Assembly: GCF_000300275.1 (NCBI RefSeq)
Contig: NZ_AMRN01000008.1
Location: forward strand, 62,001-126,000
Reading direction: 5' to 3'
Source: Thalassospira profundimaris WP0211
GTDB taxonomy: Bacteria > Pseudomonadota > Alphaproteobacteria > Rhodospirillales > Thalassospiraceae
DNA length: 64,000 bases
This document shows positions 25,153 through 34,018 of the stretch, piece after piece. Below the pieces are notes generated by a model, which did no database searches, was not told where the DNA came from, and worked only from the letters and a program-made list of their open reading frames with translations. Numbering within the stretch: position 1 is the stretch's first letter; the number at the start of each line of letters is the position of its first letter. Made by a program: the position numbers and the translations under genes.

Positions 25153-26034
25153 TTATGTTGCAGGGGTTGCGGATAGCAGCAGCCGGGGCTCGTGCTTGAG
25201 GGATTTACTGATCCACCGCATTGTTTCGCGAATGCGCGATATATTTCGCAAATCAGGATGGGTCAAAACCCAGAGTTTATTTGCCGTTATCTCCGGCAAG
25301 GGGGCAAGCAGTTGCAAGCCGGGAATGGCGATATCTGATGGCAAACAGGCCAATCCGCATCCTGCGCGTGCCAGATAGGCCATAGCGATCAGGTCATCTG
25401 TTGTTTGCTTATGGGGTTTTCTGCTTTTTGCATCGAGCCATTTGTAGGGTGAATAGCTGACCAGTGTGCCTGATGCACCGATAAAGGGTTGGCCAAGCAA
25501 ATCATCCAGCTTTGTGGGTACGTATTTATCGGCAGCACCATAAATACCCCATTGAAGTGTTCGGATTTCCTTGCCAACAAGATGCTCGGGCGGGTTCGCT
25601 GCAACCCGGACGGCAATATCCGCATATCGCTGTGTCATGTTGAACTCCTGATTGCTGGAAAGCAGCTCTATCTGGATGTCGGGCCAACGTTCCTGAAAAC
25701 GTGCGATATGGTCTGGTAAAAAGAAGTACGAGAAACTGGTCGGCGCCGTGATGCGTACCAACCCCGAAGGCACCCCGTCTGAGCCGGAAATTGTGGTGTT
25801 GATGATATCGAAGCTGTTCATGATCTGACGGGCAGGGACAAGCATTTCTGTCCCGGCATCTGTCAGGCTGTACTGGCCGCGTATCCGGTCAAACAGCCGT
25901 ACCCCTGCCTGTTCTTCAAGCGCGTGGATGTGGCGGAATACTGTAGTTGAACTGACCCGAATGTTCTGAGCTGCCTGTTCAAGCGACCCTGTTTCGGCGA
26001 TGGCAAGAAACGACTTGATGTAGTTCCAGTCCAA
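25153..26034 (-). CDS. LysR family transcriptional regulator
   Basis: The 293-residue protein has an N-terminal winged helix (residues 2-60: IKSFLAIAETGSLEQAAQNI, VSSTTVFRHIHALEEQAG). The effector-binding domain follows (about 90-280). It belongs to the large AaeR/CrgA-like group whose members respond to small aromatics, electrophiles or metabolites. It is transcribed divergently from a VOC protein and a glutathione S-transferase across a 120-bp gap full of inverted repeats. It very likely controls those two genes and itself. Confidence 0.9.
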   Translation of the reverse strand: MDWNYIKSFLAIAETGSLEQAAQNIRVSSTTVFRHIHALEEQAGVRLFDRIRGQYSLTDAGTEMLVPARQIMNSFDIINTTISGSDGVPSGLVRITAPTSFSYFFLPDHIARFQERWPDIQIELLSSNQEFNMTQRYADIAVRVAANPPEHLVGKEIRTLQWGIYGAADKYVPTKLDDLLGQPFIGASGTLVSYSPYKWLDAKSRKPHKQTTDDLIAMAYLARAGCGLACLPSDIAIPGLQLLAPLPEITANKLWVLTHPDLRNISRIRETMRWISKSLKHEPRLLLSATPAT

Positions 26035-26044
26035 TCAACCCTCC

Positions 26045-26102
26045 AATTTCAAATTTGCAATTTTATACTACAAAATTGCCTATTCATTGCAAAATTGAAA
26101 TT
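26045..26102. promoter_or_regulatory. Nested inverted repeats, likely LysR binding region
   Basis: AATTTCAAATTTGCAA (26045-26060) and TTGCAAAATTGAAATT (26087-26102) are a 16-bp inverted pair with one mismatch. Inside, GCAATTTT (26057-26064) and AAAATTGC (26072-26079) are an exact pair. The cluster lies between the divergent LysR and VOC genes. Confidence 0.6.
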
Positions 26103-26154
26103 ACCTACGGTGAGCTAACAAAGGTGCTCAATATCCCAGTACAGGAAAGAAAAC

Positions 26155-26526
26155 ATGATTGGTTATACGTCGCTTGGTACCAACGATCTGGCTCGTTCGG
26201 CTGCGTTCTATGACGCATTTCTTGCCGAGTTTAATGCACAGCGTGTCTTTGAAGGGCCGGACTTTATCGTTTGGAGCGCTGGTGAAAATTCTTCGGCATT
26301 TTCGATCCACATTCCCTTTGACGGTAATAAGGCCACAATCGGCAATGGTACCATGATCGCACTTGCGGCAAGCTCACGCGATAAGGTTGATAAGCTTTAT
26401 AAGAAGGCAATATCACTTGGTGCTGCAAATGAGGGTGAACCAGGACAGCGCCACGAAAATGGCTTCTACGCGGCTTATTTCCGCGATCCGGATGGCAACA
26501 AACTCAATGTCCATTTCATGGGTTGA
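26155..26526 (+). CDS. VOC family (glyoxalase/bleomycin-resistance fold) protein
   Basis: The 123-residue single VOC module begins MIGYTSLGTNDLARSAAFYD, and the C-terminal half has NGFYAAYFRDPDGNKLNVHF with the usual acidic metal ligand position. Such proteins act on thiol adducts, dioxygen chemistry or antibiotic sequestration. The next gene, five bases further on, encodes a glutathione S-transferase. A small glutathione-linked detoxification operon under the divergent LysR protein is therefore plausible. Confidence 0.85.
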   Translation: MIGYTSLGTNDLARSAAFYDAFLAEFNAQRVFEGPDFIVWSAGENSSAFSIHIPFDGNKATIGNGTMIALAASSRDKVDKLYKKAISLGAANEGEPGQRHENGFYAAYFRDPDGNKLNVHFMG

Positions 26527-26530
26527 AGAA

Positions 26531-27253
26531 ATGACGTCGTATCATTTGATCGGACATCGACTTTGCCCCTATGTCCAGCGGGTTGCGATGGTGCTGGCGC
26601 AGAGCCGGGTCGCGCATAAACGTACTGACATTGCCCTTGATGCCAAACCGGACTGGTTTCTTGAACTCAGCCCGACGGGGAATGTCCCCGTTCTGGTTGT
26701 TGACGATGAGCGAATGCTTTTTGAGGCCGCCGCCATCTGCCAGTACCTTGATGCGATGTGTTGGAAAAGCCTGTATTCCGCGGATACCTATTATCGTGCG
26801 TTGGAGCAGGGCGTGATTGCCATCGCGGACAAGATTTTGGCGCTAACGGCAGATCTGATTTATCGCGATTTGTCCGAGCAAGCTGTGGATGCAACCATCC
26901 ACGCAATCCACATGCAAATGTCGATTGTGTCCAATCTGATAACGCCATCGATCATTTTCGAAGACAAAGATCTTTCGATGCTCGATATCGTTTTTGCCAC
27001 TGTCTTCCGGCCTTTTGCCCTGATTTCGATCGGGTTAAACCGGGATCTTTTTGCCGGTTTTCCGGGGTTGCGAGGCTGGGCAAGTGGTCTTGCAGCGCAC
27101 CAGACTGTCAGGAATGCAGTGCCCGCGACATATCATCGGGAAATGCACGAATTCATCGCGTCCAAAGAAGGGTATCTGGCAAAGCGTATAAGAATGATTC
27201 CCCAAAATGAAATCACGCTTGCCAACGACACGCCTGCGATGAAATTGGTGTAA
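26531..27253 (+). CDS. Glutathione S-transferase family protein
   Basis: The 240-residue protein has an N-terminal thioredoxin-fold domain (MTSYHLIGHRLCPYVQRVAM, with the Cys-Pro-Tyr catalytic region, and TGNVPVLVVDDERMLFEAAA for the gamma-glutamyl site). A helical C-terminal domain follows. Omega/beta-class-like GSTs with a Cys in this position act in deglutathionylation or dehalogenation. The ATG at 26531 is used because the frame upstream overlaps the VOC gene; GAAGAA precedes it. It follows the VOC gene by 4 bp and should be co-transcribed. Confidence 0.88.
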   Translation: MTSYHLIGHRLCPYVQRVAMVLAQSRVAHKRTDIALDAKPDWFLELSPTGNVPVLVVDDERMLFEAAAICQYLDAMCWKSLYSADTYYRALEQGVIAIADKILALTADLIYRDLSEQAVDATIHAIHMQMSIVSNLITPSIIFEDKDLSMLDIVFATVFRPFALISIGLNRDLFAGFPGLRGWASGLAAHQTVRNAVPATYHREMHEFIASKEGYLAKRIRMIPQNEITLANDTPAMKLV

Positions 27254-27291
27254 TCAGCCAATCAACAGGATTGTGTAAGGGACTGAGCAAC

Positions 27292-27327
27292 ACAAACGCC
27301 CGCCGAATTCTTCGCGCGGGCGTTTGT
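27292..27327. terminator. Bidirectional terminator
   Basis: ACAAACGCCCGC and GCGGGCGTTTGT form a perfect 12-bp stem between the converging GST and pyrE genes. Confidence 0.82.
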
Positions 27328-27355
27328 TTGTATTTCCGACGATCGGAGCTTCAGG

Positions 27356-28045
27356 TCAGTCGTGCTTGCCGCCGTTGGCCTTCGACCAGCTGATCGGATC
27401 GTTCAGGAAGGACCGGACACCTTCGATGGCATCCTTGCTGAAATACTGGCCTTCTTCGGCAACGGCGAGGACATCGGCCCAGGTCGCAAGGTAATGCATT
27501 TCGATGTCGTCCTTGCGCAGTTCGTCAAGCGCGCCTTCGAAGATGTCATAGAAGAAGACGACAAAGGCATGTTTGCACTCAGCACCGGCTTCGCGAATGG
27601 CATTGACGAAGTTGACTTTGGATGCGCCATCCGTGGCAAGGTCTTCGACCAGAAGCACGCGTTGGCCTTCATGGATGTCGCCTTCGATGCGAGCCTTGCG
27701 GCCAAAGCCCTTGGGCTTTTTGCGGACATATTGCATCGGCAGGTCAAGGGCATCGGCAAGCCATGCGGAATAGGGAATACCAGCCGTTTCGCCGCCGGCA
27801 ACTGCGTCAAAGGCTTCATAGCCAGCCGCATCGGATACCTGACGGGCAGCGAGTTCAATGACCTTGCGGCGCGCACGCGGGAAGGAAATCAGTTTGCGGC
27901 AATCAATATAAACCGGGCTGGCCCAGCCTGATGTCAGGATATAGGCCTCTTCCGGGCGAAAATTCACAGCCCCGATATCAAGCAAAATCTTGGCAACTGT
28001 TTTGGCAGCGTAAGTGCAATGCGCGGTCGGTTTTTCAGTGGTCAT
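27356..28045 (-). CDS. pyrE: Orotate phosphoribosyltransferase
   Basis: The 229-residue enzyme joins orotate to PRPP to make orotidine 5'-phosphate in pyrimidine synthesis. Key segments are the N-terminal YILTSGWASPVYIDCRK, the flexible-loop lysines in YVRKKPKGFGRKARIEG, and the PRPP-binding VLLVEDLATDGASK. The start at 28045 follows GGAGAAGG. The long upstream extension of the frame contains no conserved sequence and overlaps a palindrome between this gene and the divergent XRE regulator. Confidence 0.95.
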   Translation of the reverse strand: MTTEKPTAHCTYAAKTVAKILLDIGAVNFRPEEAYILTSGWASPVYIDCRKLISFPRARRKVIELAARQVSDAAGYEAFDAVAGGETAGIPYSAWLADALDLPMQYVRKKPKGFGRKARIEGDIHEGQRVLLVEDLATDGASKVNFVNAIREAGAECKHAFVVFFYDIFEGALDELRKDDIEMHYLATWADVLAVAEEGQYFSKDAIEGVRSFLNDPISWSKANGGKHD

Positions 28046-28220
28046 GGCGGCTATACCTTCTCCGGATCGACTATTTGCGGACCTCTTAGCGCTTTTGGCC
28101 GAAAAGCGCAAAGAAAAGCCGCTGACCATTTGGTCGGGTTCCTTTGTGGTTTCTGTTGTCCGAGCAAGGGGATGCAGGTCGGGTTCTGTCGTCATTGAGG
28201 TGATACATAATACACCAGTA

Positions 28221-28239
28221 ATGATATCTGAGATATCAT
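28221..28239. promoter_or_regulatory. Perfect palindrome, likely XRE operator
   Basis: ATGATATC-TGA-GATATCAT is an exact 8-3-8 inverted repeat. It lies 69 bp ahead of the XRE start and 176 bp ahead of the divergent pyrE start. Autoregulation by the XRE protein is inferred from position. Confidence 0.6.
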
Positions 28240-28307
28240 AATTGAAGTTATAAGGAGAATTTGTTATATCTGGAGTTTGATGATCTGCCTGTTGGAAGGG
28301 TGACTTG

Positions 28308-28580
28308 ATGATTACAGCCGGACAGATGCGGGCCGCGCGGGCCCTTTTGGGTATTGACCAGAAAATGCTGGCAGAAATGTCAGGCGTCTCGGTTCCGACC
28401 ATTCAGCGCATGGAAGCCAGTCAGGGCAATGTACGAGGAGTCGTCGATACCCTTTCAAAGGTGGTCGAGGCGCTTGACCGTGCAGGTATCGAGCTTATTG
28501 GCGAACAGGCTCCGAGTATGGGGGCCGGTCGGGGTGTTCGGCTGAAGGAAGCGGAAACCCGACATTCGAGAAACGATTAG
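28308..28580 (+). CDS. Small XRE-type helix-turn-helix regulator
   Basis: The 90-residue protein is essentially one lambda-repressor-type DNA-binding domain: MITAGQMRAARALLGIDQKM, then LAEMSGVSVPTIQRMEASQG, and a dimerising helix VVDTLSKVVEALDRAGIELI. The last 25 residues are basic and disordered. GGAAGGG precedes the ATG. It lies 128 bp upstream of the SulP transporter on the same strand, with the perfect palindrome at 28221 ahead of it. A regulator-transporter unit is likely. Confidence 0.85.
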   Translation: MITAGQMRAARALLGIDQKMLAEMSGVSVPTIQRMEASQGNVRGVVDTLSKVVEALDRAGIELIGEQAPSMGAGRGVRLKEAETRHSRND

Positions 28581-28708
28581 CGTGTAGTCAAAAATGCCGG
28601 TTCGTGCAGTCGCCAAACTTGGTGACGGCTGATCGGTAAGGGCCTGTGTCATCCCGGACGCGCCGGGAACATGATGTGTGCAATCACCCAATGAGGGTGC
28701 CAAGCAAA

Positions 28709-30433
28709 ATGAAGCCAGAAAATCCAGAGAAAAGCCGGTATCCAAAACCGGATTTTGTCGAACTGTTTACACCGAAGCTGATCACCGTTCTGCGTGAAGG
28801 GTATGGTCTTGCGCAATTGCGCGCAGATGCGATTGCCGGGCTGACCGTTGCCATCGTTGCCTTGCCTTTGTCGATGGCGATTGCAATTGCATCCGGGGCG
28901 ACACCGGCGCAAGGGCTTTATACCGCGATTGTTGGCGGGATACTGGTCTCGCTTCTGGGCGGGAGCCGGTTTCAGATCGGGGGACCGGCGGGTGCCTTTA
29001 TTGTTCTGGTCGCAGCCACCGTTCAGGCGCACGGCATGGATGGCCTGTTGCTGGCAACGATCATGGCGGGCGGGCTTCTGGTTTTAATCGGCCTTTTCAG
29101 GCTGGGCACCTATATCAAGTTTATTCCCTATCCGGTGACGGTTGGATTCACCGCCGGGATTGCCTTCATCATCTTTGCCAGCCAGATCAAGGATCTGCTT
29201 GGACTTGATCTTGGTGGTCCGGAGCCGGGACCGTTTCTTGAAAAATTGCCGGTTATCTGGGCCGCTTTGCCGAGTATGGATCTTGCGACCGTGATGTTGT
29301 CAGGATCAACTATTCTGGTGATTGTCGGGCTTAAATATGTTCGCTCGCACTGGCCGGGAATGCTGATTGCCGTGGTCGGTGCCGCGTTGATAACCGCTGT
29401 GTTTGATCTTCCGGTTGCGACGATCGGCAGTATTTACGGCGGCATTCCAAGCAGTTTTCCAATGCCATCCTTGCCCGAAATTGATTTTGCCAAGGCGCAG
29501 GCCGTGCTGCCAAACGCCATTGCCTTTGCGCTTTTGGGGGCGATTGAGTCACTGCTGTCTGCTGTGGTGGCCGATGGCATGACGGGGCGTCGGCACAGAT
29601 CAAACTGCGAACTGGTGGCACAGGGCATTGCAAACGTTGCATCGGGCCTGTTCGGGGGCATTTGCGTTACCGGCACAATCGCGCGCACAGCAACCAATGT
29701 GCGGTCCAAGGCACATGGTCCGATCGCCGGAATTTTGCACGGCGTATTTCTGTTACTGTTCATTCTGATAGCGGCCCCCTTGGCGGGGTTCATTCCTTTG
29801 GCATGCCTTGCCGGTCTGTTGGCAACAGTTGCCTGGAACATGATCGAAAAGCACGCCATCGTTACTTTGCTGCGATCATCGCGTGGTGACGCGGCGGTTT
29901 TGATGACAACGTTGCTTCTGACCGTGTTTCGCGATCTGCTTGAGGCGATTGTTGTCGGTTTTGCGTTGGGATCGGTTCTGTTTATCCGTCGTATGTCACG
30001 CATGGCCGATATCGAAAGTGCTACCCCTTTTGTTGCCGAGGACCGGGCGGATAATCAGGTCGTCTTGATGGCATCGGACCCTGTATCGGCCGGTGATCCC
30101 GACATCGTTGTTTACCGAATTTCCGGCGTCTTTTTCTTTGGGGCGACGGCGGCCTTTGGATCGGTGCTGGACCGTATCGGTGATACGCGCCGTGCACTGG
30201 TTGTCGATTTTTCAGCCGTGCCTTTTCTTGATTCGACGGCCGCCAATACGTTGGCAAGTTTGGTTCAAAAAGTACGCAGCCGGGGCGGGCTGATTGTCTT
30301 TAGCGGCACGAAACACGATATCCGGCGCGATTTGTTTGTGCACGGGATGAAGCCGCCAGCAATCCATTACGAGGCCGATGTTGAGCAGGCTGTCAAATGG
30401 CTGGGCGAAAAGCTTGGCGCGTTGCGGGATTAA
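28709..30433 (+). CDS. SulP family anion transporter with STAS domain
   Basis: The 574-residue inner-membrane protein begins MKPENPEKSRYPKPDFVELF and has the SulP core. It includes AGLTVAIVALPLSMAIAIAS, GLYTAIVGGILVSLLGGS, GGPAGAFIVLVAATVQ and the later helix LGAIESLLSAVVADGMTG. A cytosolic STAS domain (about 440-570) follows, with VVDFSAVPFLDSTAANTLAS. SulP proteins carry sulfate, bicarbonate or dicarboxylates; the substrate here is not evident. I start at 28709; ATGs at 28691 and 28646 are possible. It follows the XRE gene in the same direction. Confidence 0.92.
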   Translation: MKPENPEKSRYPKPDFVELFTPKLITVLREGYGLAQLRADAIAGLTVAIVALPLSMAIAIASGATPAQGLYTAIVGGILVSLLGGSRFQIGGPAGAFIVLVAATVQAHGMDGLLLATIMAGGLLVLIGLFRLGTYIKFIPYPVTVGFTAGIAFIIFASQIKDLLGLDLGGPEPGPFLEKLPVIWAALPSMDLATVMLSGSTILVIVGLKYVRSHWPGMLIAVVGAALITAVFDLPVATIGSIYGGIPSSFPMPSLPEIDFAKAQAVLPNAIAFALLGAIESLLSAVVADGMTGRRHRSNCELVAQGIANVASGLFGGICVTGTIARTATNVRSKAHGPIAGILHGVFLLLFILIAAPLAGFIPLACLAGLLATVAWNMIEKHAIVTLLRSSRGDAAVLMTTLLLTVFRDLLEAIVVGFALGSVLFIRRMSRMADIESATPFVAEDRADNQVVLMASDPVSAGDPDIVVYRISGVFFFGATAAFGSVLDRIGDTRRALVVDFSAVPFLDSTAANTLASLVQKVRSRGGLIVFSGTKHDIRRDLFVHGMKPPAIHYEADVEQAVKWLGEKLGALRD

Positions 30434-30549
30434 CCGCAGTCGGGTGCAGCCAATTGGTCTTTTGTTGGCAAAACAGCATTTTGGGTTTATTCGGTATCGT
30501 TATGCCGATTTAAGCTGTGCCCAAACAGCAAGCCCCAAAAGGAAATGCC

Positions 30550-31335
30550 ATGACTGATCAGACCGGACTGAATGTCACCATTGATGATCGCGTTGCCACC
30601 ATCACGATCTGTCAGCCGGAACGCAAAAACGCCCTGACCAAACCGATGTGGGGCGCGTTGGCGACGATTGTCCACGAATTGTCGGATGATCTTGATCTGC
30701 GTTGCGTGATTATTCGCGGTGGCGAAGGGGCTGGTTTTGGCGCCGGGGCAGATATCCATGAGTTCGTGCGTGAACGGTCCGGGTTCGAGAAAGCACGCGA
30801 TTACGGCATGCTGCATGCCGAGGCGCTTCAGACCATTCAGAACTGCACCCATCCGGTGATTGCTGCAATTGATGGTCCGTGCATGGGGGCGTCTTTCGTG
30901 CTGGCAGCGGCGTGCGACATGCGCATTGCCGCCGATAACGCAAAGTTTGCCGTACCGCCGATGAAGCTTGGCGCAACACTTGGCTATCCCGAGCTTGAAA
31001 TCATGCTTGATCTGCTGGGTGAGGCGGCTTTGTTTGAAATCCTGCTTGAAGGGCAGGTGTTTGATGTCGTCCGGGCGCGCGAGATCGGCTTTATCGCCCG
31101 TCATGTTGCACTTGAAGTGTTTGACGAAGAAGTTGCCAAGACCGGCAAACGCATTGCCGGTGGCGCGCCACTGACGCAACGGGCGCACAAAAGCATGCTG
31201 AACCGTCTGCGCCAGGGCGGCTCAATTGACATGCACGAATTTGATGAAGGCTACCGCGCCTTTGAAAGTGCCGATTTCAAGGAAGGCTACACCGCGTTTC
31301 TTGAAAAGCGTAAACCGGTCTTCACCGGGAAATAG
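30550..31335 (+). CDS. Enoyl-CoA hydratase/isomerase (crotonase) family protein
   Basis: The 261-residue crotonase-fold protein has the CoA-binding and oxyanion segments VIIRGGEGAGFGAGADIHEF and IAAIDGPCMGASFVLAAACD. In the second half, FAVPPMKLGATLGYPE occupies the region of the second catalytic acid, so the precise reaction (hydration, isomerisation or hydrolysis) is uncertain. The start at 30550 follows AAAGGAAA. It stands alone between SulP and a converging DinB gene. Confidence 0.88.
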   Translation: MTDQTGLNVTIDDRVATITICQPERKNALTKPMWGALATIVHELSDDLDLRCVIIRGGEGAGFGAGADIHEFVRERSGFEKARDYGMLHAEALQTIQNCTHPVIAAIDGPCMGASFVLAAACDMRIAADNAKFAVPPMKLGATLGYPELEIMLDLLGEAALFEILLEGQVFDVVRAREIGFIARHVALEVFDEEVAKTGKRIAGGAPLTQRAHKSMLNRLRQGGSIDMHEFDEGYRAFESADFKEGYTAFLEKRKPVFTGK

Positions 31336-31362
31336 GCAGAAAGGGCCTTAACAGTCGGCCTG

Positions 31363-31872
31363 TTAAAGCCCCAAATCCGGCGTCAACGGCACGTCGGTGA
31401 TGCCGTAATCAATGCCCATCTTGTGCAATTCGCTGGTGATCTGGGAACGGTGATGGGTTTGGTGATTGAAGAATTGCACCAAAAATAGCGGGCGCGGCAG
31501 GTTGCGCGTAATGCCGTCGACACCGGTGAATCCGCGATATCCATCCTGCCAGTCACGATCGTCCGAGGCGACAAATGCCTCGATCTCGGCATCAAGATCG
31601 CGGCGGATCTGCCGCAACTCATCAAAATCATCGGCGACCTGAGTGTGGGCGTCATAGACCGGGGCGTTTCCGGTTTTCATGATGCTGAGAATACGACGGT
31701 CGATATGCACCAGATGATTAAGGGTGGCATTGATCGACTTAAAGAACATGCCGCGATCACGACGGCGTTCGTCGTCGCCAATCTGATCGCAAAGATCATA
31801 AAGCACATTGTTCTGCCACGTGTTGTATTTGGCCATTGCGTAGCCATAGTCGTCAAATGTCATCCGGGCCAT
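31363..31872 (-). CDS. DinB family protein, copy 2 of the DinB-MFS-DinB cassette
   Basis: The 169-residue four-helix-bundle protein begins MARMTFDDYGYAMAKYNTWQ. It carries a possible metal-ligand triad with His in TLNHLVHIDRRIL and in FFNHQTHHRSQITSELHKMG. DinB/YfiT-like proteins are metal-dependent thiol-transfer or DNA-damage-inducible enzymes. Roughly half or more of its residues match the copy at 33341, including CDQIGD, the FFNHQTHHRSQ motif and the TDVPLTPDL end. AGGA precedes the ATG. The Bcr/CflA transporter gene ends about 50 bp upstream, so the three genes form an operon. Confidence 0.87.
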   Translation of the reverse strand: MARMTFDDYGYAMAKYNTWQNNVLYDLCDQIGDDERRRDRGMFFKSINATLNHLVHIDRRILSIMKTGNAPVYDAHTQVADDFDELRQIRRDLDAEIEAFVASDDRDWQDGYRGFTGVDGITRNLPRPLFLVQFFNHQTHHRSQITSELHKMGIDYGITDVPLTPDLGL

Positions 31873-31924
31873 TGAAGATATCCTGAAATGAGTGGTGGCG
31901 GGGTCGGTGTGATCAGCAGCGAGA

Positions 31925-33142
31925 TCAGGTGGGGGATTCTGCCTGTTTTGCGTCGGCCATAAGATGGACCATCAGATTGGCAAAAATCGCAAAGCCCAGC
32001 ATTGATACGGTCAGTGGCAGCAATGTGTTGTCATGAAAATGACCGATGACGACGCCTGCAACCGCGCCGGTGGCGAACTGGATCGTTCCTAAAAGGGCCG
32101 TCGCCGTACCGCCGATATACGGGAAATACTGCATGAAGGATGCGGTGGCATTCGGGGCGGTCAGACCGATCAGCCCGACCGAGAACATGATGAACGGCAC
32201 CACTGTCCACAAGCTTGGCTCAAAGACATTTGTCGCGATGAACAGGCCGATGGTTGCGACAAGTTGAATGCCGGTGCCGATTTTTAGAATCTGATGACAT
32301 TCGAGGCGTTTGAGCAACGGATTGTTGAGGCGGTTACAGATGATAATCACCGCAACATTGGCCCCGAACAGATAGGGGAAGTATGCCTGCGGCACGCCAA
32401 AGAAATCGATATACATAAACGGGCTGTCGGTGACGAAACTGAACATCACCGCACTGGCCCCGGCATGGGTCAGCATAAAGCCAACCGCCTTGCGTGTGCG
32501 CAGAACTTCCAGATAAGTCCACCAGACCCGGCGTACCGGGCCGGGATGACGTCGGCGCATCAAGCTTGTTTCGGGCAGTTTCAGGTAAACGATGGCAAGC
32601 ATCAGGCTGCCATAGATAATCAGCAGCACGAAGATCGATTGCCATGTTGACCAGACCAGCAGTAACGAGCCGATGGTTGGTGCGACAAGCGGTGCAATCA
32701 TCATGATCACCGCAATCAGCGCAAACATGCGCGCAGCTTCCTTGCCTTCAAACAGGTCGCGCACCGACGCACCGACAATAACAATCGAAAATCCGCCGCC
32801 AATCGCTTGGAAGAAGCGCATGACATTCAGTGATGCGGCGCTGTCGACGGTGGTGATGATCGCGCTTGTGACGATATAGATGACCAGACCGACCAAGGCG
32901 ATGGGACGTCGACCGATCCGGTCAGACAGGGGGCCGCCGATCAGTTGCCCCAAGGCAAATCCGATCAAGAAGGTACTGACGGAAATTTCAACAGCATGGG
33001 TGGCTTCGCCAAAGTCGCGCGCCATTGCCGGGATTGCCGGCAGATAGGTATCAATGGCAAATGGTGCCGTCGCAACCAGTGCGGCAAGCAAGATGGCAAG
33101 CTTTTTCGGGTCAAGCGATGCGCTGGACAGGGGCGTGGACAT
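31925..33142 (-). CDS. Bcr/CflA family drug-resistance MFS transporter
   Basis: The 405-residue protein has twelve predicted membrane segments and the Bcr/CflA opening APFAIDTYLPAIPAMARDFG. The family loop GGPLSDRIGRRPIALVG lies between helices 2 and 3, and helix 5 reads MIAPLVAPTIGSLLL. It is an inner-membrane proton antiporter for drugs or metabolites. The ATG at 33142 has a weak ribosome binding site; TTG at 33148 is better spaced from GGA and may be used. Paralogous DinB genes lie on both sides, suggesting that export is coupled to a thiol-conjugating or modifying enzyme. Confidence 0.92.
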   Translation of the reverse strand: MSTPLSSASLDPKKLAILLAALVATAPFAIDTYLPAIPAMARDFGEATHAVEISVSTFLIGFALGQLIGGPLSDRIGRRPIALVGLVIYIVTSAIITTVDSAASLNVMRFFQAIGGGFSIVIVGASVRDLFEGKEAARMFALIAVIMMIAPLVAPTIGSLLLVWSTWQSIFVLLIIYGSLMLAIVYLKLPETSLMRRRHPGPVRRVWWTYLEVLRTRKAVGFMLTHAGASAVMFSFVTDSPFMYIDFFGVPQAYFPYLFGANVAVIIICNRLNNPLLKRLECHQILKIGTGIQLVATIGLFIATNVFEPSLWTVVPFIMFSVGLIGLTAPNATASFMQYFPYIGGTATALLGTIQFATGAVAGVVIGHFHDNTLLPLTVSMLGFAIFANLMVHLMADAKQAESPT

Positions 33143-33340
33143 GCGCAATCAATTCCGTTCAGTGTTTGGCGGCGGGTCAGAGCCCCCGAGCAGAGGGCAC
33201 GCGTTGCGCGGAGTATGCAATCACGCGCAGGGAAGCAAAGTGACCAAGGCGCAGCAGTGTGGGGCGTCGGGTGTGTTAATCCCGAGCCCTTCATTATCCA
33301 TAAAATTCAGGCTTCTGCCAGCGGTTGCTTGGATCGCTTC

Positions 33341-33853
33341 CTAGCTTATTGGCAGATCGGGCGTGTAGGGCACGTCCGTGTTGCCGTAATCAAGGCCCAT
33401 CTTGTGCAGTTCGCTTGTGATCTGGGAACGATGATGGGTTTGATGATTGAACAGTTGCACCAGAAACAGCTGTCGGGGCAGCTTGCGGGTGACACCATCA
33501 GGGAAGGGCAGTTCGCGGATTTCATCTTGCCAGCTGTGATCCGTACCTTCGACGAATTCGGTGATGTCGGCATCGACCTCAGCCCGCATGGCCTTTAGCG
33601 TTTCGAAATCGTCGGCAACGATGGTGGTCGGTTCGAACGGACCAGCTTCACCGGTGCGCAGGATGGTCAGACTGCGCAGATCAACATACAGGATATGGTT
33701 TAGCGTATTGTGGATGGAGCCAAAGAACATATTGCGATCCATCCGCCGTTCGACATCGCCGATCTGATCACAGAGGTCAAACAGCACGCCGTTCTGCCAG
33801 CTGTTATAGGTCGCCATGCAGCGGCCATAGTCGTTGAAATTCATCTTGGACAT
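33341..33853 (-). CDS. DinB family protein, copy 1 of the DinB-MFS-DinB cassette
   Basis: The 170-residue DinB-type protein begins MSKMNFNDYGRCMATYNSWQ, with His residues in TLNHILYVDLRSL and FNHQTHHRSQITSELHKMGL that can form the usual three-His metal site. It is clearly a paralogue of the copy at 31363, so a duplication has bracketed the MFS gene. AAGGAG lies ten bases ahead of the ATG. It is the first gene of the cassette. Related enzymes use bacillithiol, mycothiol or other thiols; in a glutathione organism the cofactor is not clear. Confidence 0.87.
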   Translation of the reverse strand: MSKMNFNDYGRCMATYNSWQNGVLFDLCDQIGDVERRMDRNMFFGSIHNTLNHILYVDLRSLTILRTGEAGPFEPTTIVADDFETLKAMRAEVDADITEFVEGTDHSWQDEIRELPFPDGVTRKLPRQLFLVQLFNHQTHHRSQITSELHKMGLDYGNTDVPYTPDLPIS

Positions 33854-33959
33854 TTTGAAACCGCTCCTTCCAGAGGCGCAATCAGGCCTGGTTTTTCTTG
33901 GTTGTCATGGGTTTAACCAATACTACCGCATGTCGCGGGCGGTGGCACTGAAATACAGC

Positions 33960-33989
33960 AAGGGCGGCATCCGATAGAATGCCGCCCTT
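33960..33989. terminator. Hairpin, probable terminator
   Basis: AAGGGCGGCAT and ATGCCGCCCTT form a perfect 11-bp stem, 30 bp past the dctM stop. The T-run is better on the plus side (GATTTTT) than on the minus side. Confidence 0.6.
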
Positions 33990-34018
33990 GATTTTTGTGT
34001 GTCTGCGATCAAACCCGG

